From assembly GCA_023266195.1 (NCBI GenBank), contig JAHFRP010000004.1, positions 173,604-237,603 of the forward strand: DNA of 64,000 nt. The letters are read 5' to 3'. The notes beneath the pieces are model-generated. The model saw only the letters and a list, made by a program, of their open reading frames with translations, was not told where the DNA came from and searched no databases. The DNA is from Sulfuricella sp. Its GTDB lineage: Bacteria > Pseudomonadota > Gammaproteobacteria > Burkholderiales > Sulfuricellaceae. Position 1 is the first letter of the stretch, and each line of letters begins with the position of its first letter. The position numbers were made by a program, and so were the translations under genes. Below, in pieces: positions 58,224 to 64,000 of this stretch.

Positions 58224-58871
58224 TCAGTCGGCGGCAAAATTTATCCGAATCCACTGCTCCAGTTGCGCCGGGTCGATCTTGCCGCTGAACGCAGCCGCAT
58301 GGTGGGCGGCGTCGTAGAGGTAGGTGCGCGGCAGTTCGCCGCGCCATTTCCGGTCCACCTCGAAATACAGGCGCTCGGGCACGGCATCGGCAAAAACCCA
58401 GGCTTCGGCGCGCTGGAGCGAAGCCCGCTTGAGCGTCGCTTCGACCGCTTCGCCTTCCTCCGGCGTATCGGTCGAAACCAGCACCACAGCCAGCCTGGGG
58501 AACTTCCGGGAAAGCTGGCCGAGCACGGACAGCTCCTCGCGGCAATGGACGCAGGACAGCGACCAGAATCCGACGATGAGCGGCTTGCCCTGATGCGCTT
58601 CGAGCAAGGCCTTCATGCTGCCCTTGACGAAGGGCTTCACCTCCTGCGCGGCGGACAACCCCGCGTGGAGCGAGGCGGCCAGCAGGATGGCGGCGAACAG
58701 ATGTTTCACGCTAGAAAAAGCATTTAGCCACAGAGAACACAGAGAAAAAAACAAGAGGTTGCCGGCCTTACGGTTCTCACCCATAAGGGGAACGCAGGAA
58801 TATTCAGAAACCCGCTTCATCTCTGTGTTCTCTGTGATCTCTGTGGCTTGAACTGAGGTTTTAAGGTTCAT
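58224..58871 (-). CDS. TlpA-like thioredoxin 2, N-terminus extended by a repeat
   Basis: From the ATG at 58871 (overlapping the BNR gene stop, ATGA) 215 aa. The first about 54 residues (SVQATEITENTEMKR onward) are encoded by the repeat at 58711-58867. The real protein, from a GTG at 58709 (161 aa), starts with a signal peptide VKHLFAAILLAASLHAGLSA and has the active site WSLSCVHCREELSVLG and the region LPRTYLYDAAH. Which start is used is open. Likely function is periplasmic disulfide reduction or metal-site assembly. Confidence 0.8.
   Translation of the reverse strand: MNLKTSVQATEITENTEMKRVSEYSCVPLMGENRKAGNLLFFSLCSLWLNAFSSVKHLFAAILLAASLHAGLSAAQEVKPFVKGSMKALLEAHQGKPLIVGFWSLSCVHCREELSVLGQLSRKFPRLAVVLVSTDTPEEGEAVEATLKRASLQRAEAWVFADAVPERLYFEVDRKWRGELPRTYLYDAAHHAAAFSGKIDPAQLEQWIRINFAAD
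58711..58867. repeat. CCACAGAGAACAC palindromic element, copy 3
   Basis: Same ends as copies 1 and 2. It lies between the overlapping stop/start of the BNR gene and the thioredoxin signal peptide and is open in the thioredoxin frame. Confidence 0.9.
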
Positions 58872-60067
58872 GGCTTGCCCGCCTCGATCAAGCGGTAGCC
58901 CTCTTCTGCCGTGTTCCACGATAGATAAATCTTGCCGCCGCCTTCGATCAGCAGGGGATAGTCGGATGCGCCGGCCGTCTGCGCCATCTTGCGCGGGGCA
59001 CCCCACGATTTGCCGCCGTCGGCCGATTCCATCAAACGAATTTCCGACACTTCGCCGGCGAATTCGCGCCAGGCGAGCACCACGTTCCGCCCCAGGCTCA
59101 GCACGCTGGGGTGCCCGGCCTGCGCCTCGTAATTGCCGAACGGCATGGCCGGCGACATCGTTTTGCCGCCGTCGGCGGTTTGCGCGTAGAACAGCCCGTG
59201 GCGCGTCGGCGCGTTGTCGAACCAGGCGAGGTGGTAGACGCCGTCGCGGGCTATCGAAATCGCCGGGCCGTGATGGGGGCAGGCATCCACCTGCCAGTCG
59301 TCGAAGCTGACCCGCACCGGCGCGGCATCGGAACCCAGCTTGACCAGGGCGTGGTCGCGGGTGTTCTTGCCGAAAACGTGGCGCCAGACGATCACCGGCT
59401 TGCCGTCCACATCCATCGCCATCGCCACCCGGCAGCACTCGCAGGAATGGTCGGCCGCCTTGAGGTTGGGATGAAAGCTCGCGCCGCCGTCGTCGGACAC
59501 CGCGTAATACACCGCCAGGCCGCGGTATTTCTCCCCCGGCTTTTCCGCCGCGGCATCGCGCCGGTCCAGCCAGGCGAGAGCGACCTGCCCCTTGTCGTTC
59601 ACCCCCATGGCGTCGAAGCGGTGGCTGATGGGATCGCGGTTGTCGTTGACGGTGGTCGGCGCGGCGAAGGTCTTGCCGCCGTCGAGCGAGCGGCTGAAGC
59701 GGATGTTCCCCGAAAAGGGAACCTCCAGGCTCTGGGTGTAGGAAACGTAGAGCACCCCGTTCCGCGCAATGATCTTGGGACGGTTGTCGCCGTCGGCGGC
59801 GATGTTCTCCGGCTCGGGGTTGACCATGACCGGCGAACCCCAGGTTGTGCCCCCGTCGGCGGAACTGCTGACCAGGGCATGGCCGTCCCGCGCCGAAACC
59901 CGCCACAAACGCCCGTTCTCGTCGAAAACGGCGGAGACCGCGAGCGACGGCCTGGCCAGCGCCGCTTTCCACATTTTACCCATGTCGTGGGCCGGCTGAT
60001 CGGCGGCGCCGGCTGGGCTCGCCAGGCCCAACGCGGCAAAAAGCAGGCCGAATGTGATTTTATTCAT
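58868..60067 (-). CDS. Exported BNR-repeat (sialidase-like) protein with Cys cluster
   Basis: 399 aa. Signal peptide MNKITFGLLFAALGLASPAGAA, then a six-bladed propeller with Asp boxes (SSADGGTTWG about 68-77, SRSLDGGKTF about 125-134, later SDDGGASF, TADGGKT, SADGGKSW). The catalytic residues of true sialidases are not evident. Instead it has SCECCRVAMAMD (C209, C211, C212) and DACPHHGPAIS, a Cys/His set suited to metal or heme chemistry. It lies 14 bp after the receptor gene and is coupled to a thioredoxin that could reduce these cysteines. Confidence 0.8.
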   Translation of the reverse strand: MNKITFGLLFAALGLASPAGAADQPAHDMGKMWKAALARPSLAVSAVFDENGRLWRVSARDGHALVSSSADGGTTWGSPVMVNPEPENIAADGDNRPKIIARNGVLYVSYTQSLEVPFSGNIRFSRSLDGGKTFAAPTTVNDNRDPISHRFDAMGVNDKGQVALAWLDRRDAAAEKPGEKYRGLAVYYAVSDDGGASFHPNLKAADHSCECCRVAMAMDVDGKPVIVWRHVFGKNTRDHALVKLGSDAAPVRVSFDDWQVDACPHHGPAISIARDGVYHLAWFDNAPTRHGLFYAQTADGGKTMSPAMPFGNYEAQAGHPSVLSLGRNVVLAWREFAGEVSEIRLMESADGGKSWGAPRKMAQTAGASDYPLLIEGGGKIYLSWNTAEEGYRLIEAGKP

Positions 60068-60081
60068 GCGCCCCATCCTAA

Positions 60082-62403
60082 TCAGTAGTCGAACTTCAAG
60101 TTGGCAAACACGGTACGCTGTGGATAGGGATGGGCAGCGTAAGCCTTGTAATTGCCGATGTTGTCCACGCCGAGCGAAGTGCTCCACTGTTTCGCGACTT
60201 TGTACACGACCCTGGCGTCGGCCACCAGGAATGAGCTGGCTCCACCGTAGGTGTCGGGGTTGACGTCGCTGTTGTCCAGGAGATTATTCTGGCGCCCGCT
60301 GTAGCGCGCCGCCAAGCTGTAGGAAAGCCGGTCGGATGCGTGGTAGACGCCGACCAGCGTTGCCCGCCAGTCCGGGATGCGCGGCTGATTATTGCCGACG
60401 TAGGCCGGATTCCTGGTGTCCTGCAGAATCTTCGAGCTGGTATAAGTGACGCTGCCTGAAAGATCGAAGCCGCGTATCCATAGATCGTTCAGCTGCAACG
60501 CGGTTTCAATGCCGTAGGTGCGGATTTTGTCGATATTCTGGACGCTGGATATGTTTGTGCCAGGAATGGTCGTCGTATCGATCTGCGAGATGAGCGCATC
60601 CTGCTTGTCTTCCTGAAACAGCGAAACGCGCCACAACCCGTTTTCCAATGCCCGCTCCGCCGTGAATTCCCCGGAGACGACCTGCTCCGGTTTGAGATTG
60701 GGGTCATTGGTCTTCACGTTGCCGGGCAGGCTGATGACCTGAAACATCTCGGTGACGGTCGGAAAGCGGACCGCCTTGCCGAGCGACCCTCGCAAATTCC
60801 AGTCGGCCGATGCCTGGAACGAGAGCGAAACCTTGGGCGAAAAGGCCGTGTCAGTCCGGTCGGAATAGGCCACGTTGGGAGGAGTCGGGGCAACATTGGT
60901 CGAACTGAAGTTGCTCCCGTTAAATGCTCGCCAGTATTCCTGGCGGCCGCCTACGACCAGCTGCCAGGCGGGCGCGAAGCGCCACGCATCCTGAAGGTAC
61001 AGGGCCTGGGTCTGGGTGTTCCCCTTCGAATTGCCGCTCAAGGCCCCCGCCGCGCCGTTCAGCCAATCCGCGGCGACTTTGTAGGTATCGGAATCCAGTT
61101 CGTAGCGGTCGAGGTGATAACCGAAGCTGACCTGGTGCCTGCTCTCCATGCCGCCGCCGGGGCGCCACTCGCCGCGCAGGTCGAGATTCTGCCAGCCGCT
61201 CCCGTCCATGACGGTGAGGCTCCCGGCGGGCCGGACAGCCCCGGTGCCGGAATCCGTGCCGGTATTGGATGCCGTGCGGGAAATATCCTTGTTGTAGTCA
61301 TAAACGCTGACCGCCGCCTCCCAATCCCATTCGCCGCGCGTATCGGACTTGACCGAAAGCCCCTGCATCCAGTGCTCGCTTTCGGCATGGCCGGGGTTGA
61401 GGCCGGACACCGTGTAACGCTGGCCATCGATGCGAACGTACTGACCGGACGCGGTATTGTAATAGGTATTTCCGGCGCCATCCCGCAGGTACCCGTCGAC
61501 ACTGGTATCCGAATTGTTCTGCCAGACCCCCAAGGTATAAGTGGCCCGGACCGTCGGCGAAACATCGTAAGCCAGCTTGATCTTGCCGTTGTCCTGTACC
61601 GTGTGGTCGATACTGTAACCGCCGGCAATCACCCGCGCCGCCCCCGTCTGATCGGTGTCCTTATACGCGCCGCTGACAACCGTGCCGCCCGCGCCCGCCT
61701 TGAGGGTGGCCGTGCCGAAACTCATCGGATGCCCATGCGAATCCAGATGATCGCCGCTCACCCAGAGCGACCAGTCGCCGAATTTGTTGCCGATGGACGC
61801 GCTGCCGTGCGCGCCGTTATTGACTTCGTCGGTACCGTACAGCTTGAAGCGCTCCTGAAAGAGCTGCAAATTAACATGCGCTTCGAACTTCTCGGGCAGC
61901 CGGGTCGTCATCTGAACCACGCCGCCCATCGAATTGCCGGGATAAAGGGCCGAGAACGGGCCGTAGATGATATCGATCCGCTCGATTTCCTCCGGCGAGA
62001 CCATGCCCCAGCGCGGCGGGTAACTGTAGCTGTTGCCAAGAAAATTCGACAGTAGCAGGCTGTCGGCATAGACGATCGATTGCGCGCTGGAAATGGTACC
62101 GGTCGTCCGCGTCGAAACGATGCCGTTGCGGTCCCCGATGTAGCGCTCGCGGACCAGGATGCTCGGCAGGTACTTGATGGTCTCGGCCGAGGTCACCGCA
62201 TTGACGCTTTCGGCGATCTGTTGCGCCGTCACCCCCTCGGTCGTTGCCGGCAAATTGGCAGGAACAGCCGGTTTGGCGGCATTGATGACCATTTCTTGCA
62301 ATTGCGTGTCCGTCTTCCGGCCGACATCATCGGCACAGAAACCCGAACCGGACAAGCCAGCGCAAATCGCTGCGATCAGACCTTGCAATTTCTTGTTATT
62401 CAT
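60082..62403 (-). CDS. TonB-dependent receptor 2
   Basis: 773 aa. Signal peptide, plug domain (IAESVNAVTSAETIKYLPSILVRERYIGDRNGIVSTR, IERIDIIYGPFSALYPGNSMGGVVQMTTRLP) and a 22-strand barrel ending PYPQRTVFANLKFDY. The substrate is not evident; it lacks the OprC motif of the other receptor. First gene of the receptor-BNR-thioredoxin-tonB-exbB-exbD unit and preceded by FNR-type boxes. A metal chelate is a reasonable guess from the neighbours. Confidence 0.93.
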   Translation of the reverse strand: MNNKKLQGLIAAICAGLSGSGFCADDVGRKTDTQLQEMVINAAKPAVPANLPATTEGVTAQQIAESVNAVTSAETIKYLPSILVRERYIGDRNGIVSTRTTGTISSAQSIVYADSLLLSNFLGNSYSYPPRWGMVSPEEIERIDIIYGPFSALYPGNSMGGVVQMTTRLPEKFEAHVNLQLFQERFKLYGTDEVNNGAHGSASIGNKFGDWSLWVSGDHLDSHGHPMSFGTATLKAGAGGTVVSGAYKDTDQTGAARVIAGGYSIDHTVQDNGKIKLAYDVSPTVRATYTLGVWQNNSDTSVDGYLRDGAGNTYYNTASGQYVRIDGQRYTVSGLNPGHAESEHWMQGLSVKSDTRGEWDWEAAVSVYDYNKDISRTASNTGTDSGTGAVRPAGSLTVMDGSGWQNLDLRGEWRPGGGMESRHQVSFGYHLDRYELDSDTYKVAADWLNGAAGALSGNSKGNTQTQALYLQDAWRFAPAWQLVVGGRQEYWRAFNGSNFSSTNVAPTPPNVAYSDRTDTAFSPKVSLSFQASADWNLRGSLGKAVRFPTVTEMFQVISLPGNVKTNDPNLKPEQVVSGEFTAERALENGLWRVSLFQEDKQDALISQIDTTTIPGTNISSVQNIDKIRTYGIETALQLNDLWIRGFDLSGSVTYTSSKILQDTRNPAYVGNNQPRIPDWRATLVGVYHASDRLSYSLAARYSGRQNNLLDNSDVNPDTYGGASSFLVADARVVYKVAKQWSTSLGVDNIGNYKAYAAHPYPQRTVFANLKFDY

Positions 62404-62426
62404 TTCTTTTTAGCTCCCGAATTTGC

Positions 62427-62522
62427 TTGAATTACGTCAAATTATGTTTCGAATACCAAACGGCCGCCTTGACTCATGTCAAAGGGCCTGCCAAAGCAAT
62501 CCCCATGCCTGACGTAAATCAA
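62427..62522 (-). promoter_or_regulatory. Receptor-2 promoter with three FNR/DNR-type boxes
   Basis: Palindromes TTGAATTACGTCAA (62427-62440), TTGACTCATGTCAA (62469-62482) and, on the minus strand, TTGATTTACGTCAG (62509-62522) fit TTGAY-N4-RTCAA. A minus-strand -10 CATAAT (62441-62446) sets the start near 62434. The middle box is then centred at -41.5, the distal one at -81.5, and the proximal one covers the start site. Confidence 0.7.
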
Positions 62523-62561
62523 TGTTATGCAAGGAAGGATTGGCGATATTGCGTGTAGTTA

Positions 62562-62575
62562 GGCGCATATGCGCC
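62562..62575. promoter_or_regulatory. Perfect 14-bp palindrome, possible site of the adjacent regulator
   Basis: GGCGCATATGCGCC lies 28 bp before the -35 of the regulator gene and about 134 bp upstream of the receptor start site, an enhancer-like distance. A Fis-type dimer could bind it; no direct evidence. Confidence 0.4.
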
Positions 62576-62602
62576 ATATCGCGCAACTTTTCAAATCGGA
62601 TA

Positions 62603-62631
62603 TTGACGTATGAAAATCTTGTTTTTATACT
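62603..62631 (+). promoter_or_regulatory. Regulator promoter, predicted leaderless transcript
   Basis: TTGACG (62603-62608), 17-bp spacer, TATACT (62626-62631). The ATG at 62638 coincides with the expected start site and has no Shine-Dalgarno sequence. Confidence 0.6.
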
Positions 62632-62637
62632 TGCCCC

Positions 62638-63606
62638 ATGGATACCTTCTCCCTCATCGGCCACTCACCGGTTTTCCGCCAACTGCTCAACACCGCGCAA
62701 CTGGTCGCGGCGACCCGCGCCACCGTGCTGATCAGCGGCGAATCGGGCTGCGGCAAGGAAAACCTGGCGCGCTTCCTGCACGCCCAGAGCCCGCTGGCGA
62801 GCAGGCCGTTCATCGCCGTCAACTGCGCCAACCTGCCGGAAAACCTGGTGGAGTCGGAACTGTTCGGCCATCGCCGCGGCGCCTTCAGCAACGCGCTCGT
62901 CGATCGCGACGGCTTGGTGCGCGCGGCGCACAACGGCACGCTGTTCCTCGACGAAATCGGCGAGCTGCCGCTGACCGCGCAGGCCAAGCTGCTGCGCTTC
63001 CTGGAGAACGGCGAAATCCTGCCGCTGGGCTATGATCGGCCGATCAAGGCCGATGTGCGCGTGATCGCCGCGACCAATTGCGACCTGGAAAAAATGGTGA
63101 AGGCCGGCAGGTTCCGCGCCGACCTGTTCTACCGTTTACAGGTGGTGCCGATGGAAGTGCCGCCGCTACGCGAGCGCGCCGGCGACATCGGCCTGCTGGC
63201 CGGGCATTTCGCGGTAATGGCCGCGCATCGGCACGGCCTCCCCTCCGTATCGTTCGACGCGGACGCGATGAAAGCGCTCAGAGACTATCCCTGGCCCGGC
63301 AACGTGCGCGAGCTGAAAAACCTGTGCGAACGCCTGACGATCCTGTGCGGAGCCCAGCGCGGCCCGCTCGGCGTGGAAAACCTGCCGCTCAACATCCGCG
63401 CCGGCCAACGCGCCGCTCCCGCTGCCGCGGCCGCCACTCCGCTCAACCTGGAGCAGACCGAGCGCGACCTGATCCTGCAAGCCCTGGAGCAAACGCGGGG
63501 CAACCGCACCCGTGCGGCGAAGCTGCTCGGGATCAGCCGCTACACCCTGCTCTATCGCATCAAGAAATATTTCAACACCGAACATCCCGATCTGTCGGGC
63601 GCATAG
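62638..63606 (+). CDS. AAA+ enhancer-binding-type regulator with altered GAFTGA loop
   Basis: 322 aa, no receiver or sensor domain. AAA+ domain from residue 5: Walker A GESGCGKE (34-41), Walker B TLFLDEIGELP (101-111), arginine finger region FRADLFYRL, PPLRERAGDI, WPGNVRELKN. The sigma54-contacting GAFTGA is GAFSNA (81-86), so classical sigma54 activation is doubtful. C-terminal Fis-type HTH NRTRAAKLLGISRYTLLYRIKKY. Divergent from receptor 2 and a likely regulator of it. Confidence 0.88.
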   Translation: MDTFSLIGHSPVFRQLLNTAQLVAATRATVLISGESGCGKENLARFLHAQSPLASRPFIAVNCANLPENLVESELFGHRRGAFSNALVDRDGLVRAAHNGTLFLDEIGELPLTAQAKLLRFLENGEILPLGYDRPIKADVRVIAATNCDLEKMVKAGRFRADLFYRLQVVPMEVPPLRERAGDIGLLAGHFAVMAAHRHGLPSVSFDADAMKALRDYPWPGNVRELKNLCERLTILCGAQRGPLGVENLPLNIRAGQRAAPAAAAATPLNLEQTERDLILQALEQTRGNRTRAAKLLGISRYTLLYRIKKYFNTEHPDLSGA

Positions 63607-63620
63607 GCGCTCGATCGCCG

Positions 63621-63652
63621 AAAAAAACGGCTCCTGCGGGAGCTTTTTTTTC
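63621..63652 (+). terminator. Rho-independent terminator of the regulator gene
   Basis: An A tract, stem GCTCC-TGCG-GGAGC and a run of eight T lie 15-45 bp after the stop codon. Confidence 0.85.
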
Positions 63653-63676
63653 GCGCTTAACCGACGCACCTCCAAT

Positions 63677-63883
63677 CTAGGAGCCTGTCGGACTTGAAGA
63701 ATCGAAGCGCAGAGGGTCAAGCAGGCAAGCCGCGAAGCGGATGCTCGCAAAATTCGGCTGGGCGAGGACAGATTTTGCCGGTTTTGCAGGTCAATGGTTA
63801 TTCTATTGACCAAAAAAACGGCGAAATATGGACCGGCCAGGCGGATTTGCCGCCGATTTCCTTTAAGTCCGACAGGCTCCTAG
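63677..63883. mobile_element. MITE-like element, copy 2 (207 bp)
   Basis: Same perfect 19-bp TIRs (CTAGGAGCCTGTCGGACTT and its inverse) as 29713-29880 and nearly the same interior, with about 40 extra bases (around 63712-63752). No transposase inside. Confidence 0.87.
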
Positions 63884-63911
63884 TAGACCGTTCCAACAAT
63901 ATGATTACGTA

Positions 63912-64000
63912 TCATGCAACATCCAGGTCGAACTTCTTCCAGCGAAATACGACTGGGGCGGCGTTCATTTCATCGATGCCTTTCAAGATGCGCGCCTTGA
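63912..64000 (-). CDS. C-terminal fragment of a gene entering from the right edge, possibly a transposase
   Basis: The minus-strand frame open to the window edge ends RILKGIDEMNAAPVVFRWKK then FDLDVA and a TGA. The NAAPVVFRWKK ending is reminiscent of some insertion-sequence transposases, and a MITE-like element lies next to it. With only 28 residues visible this is a weak call. Confidence 0.35.
   Translation of the reverse strand, partial: KARILKGIDEMNAAPVVFRWKKFDLDVA

Noticed and set aside
62530..62560. A sigma54 -24/-12 promoter (TGGCGATATTGC) before the regulator or receptor
   Set aside because: The GG and GC are separated by 7 bp, not 10.

Overview
The window is chromosomal DNA of a GC-rich betaproteobacterium. 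The gene content (MraZ-led division and cell-wall cluster, LpxC, class A RNase P RNA, rpe-gph-trpEGDC) and the local gene orders fit that class. A relative of the Nitrosomonadales is my guess from overall character, not something I could test. Nearly all housekeeping genes look intact.

Layout. 1-5000: zapD-yacG on the plus strand, then a minus-strand run of argJ, a DUF815-type ATPase and a Nudix/ThiE fusion. 5000-10500: secA, an M23 peptidase, dciA (DUF721), a small membrane protein and lpxC. 10600-28740: a complete dcw cluster on the minus strand, in transcription order mraZ, rsmH, ftsL, ftsI, murE, murF, mraY, murD, ftsW, murG, murC, murB, ddlB, ftsQ, ftsA, ftsZ. It is driven by a clear promoter whose -10 is overlapped by four 10-bp-spaced MraZ boxes. 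28950-30200: rnpB followed by an island of interspersed repeats. 30200-38400: pyrC, a diheme cytochrome/DUF302 pair, rsmI, then lppC-yraN-SIS-dolP-hldC-glcD on the plus strand. 38400-41000: birA-coaX-SPOR protein and an overlapping 44-aa ORF. 41000-48400: rpe-gph-trpE-trpG-trpD-trpC, interrupted by two different toxin-antitoxin modules. 48500-50250: apaG and mltA. 50200-63600: a TonB-energised uptake region with two TonB-dependent receptors (one OprC/NosA copper-type), two TonB proteins, ExbB/ExbD, two TlpA-like thioredoxins, a Cys-cluster BNR-repeat protein, a His-rich Sel1 protein and a divergent AAA+ regulator. The intergenic region before the second receptor carries three FNR/DNR-type palindromes about four helical turns apart, one exactly at -41.5 from a predicted -10.

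The most unusual property of the window is its density of small palindromic repeats. Several sit in frame inside essential cell-wall genes: murC, murF, murB, murG and murD all carry low-complexity insertions encoded by repeats that also occur between genes here. Other repeat families supply stop codons (dciA, rsmI, a DUF302 gene), extend the N-terminus of a thioredoxin, or separate members of the ExbBD/TonB operon. A 168/207-bp MITE-like element with perfect 19-bp terminal inverted repeats occurs twice.

No tRNA, CRISPR array or prophage was recognised. At the right edge a truncated reading frame enters the window and may be the end of a transposase.
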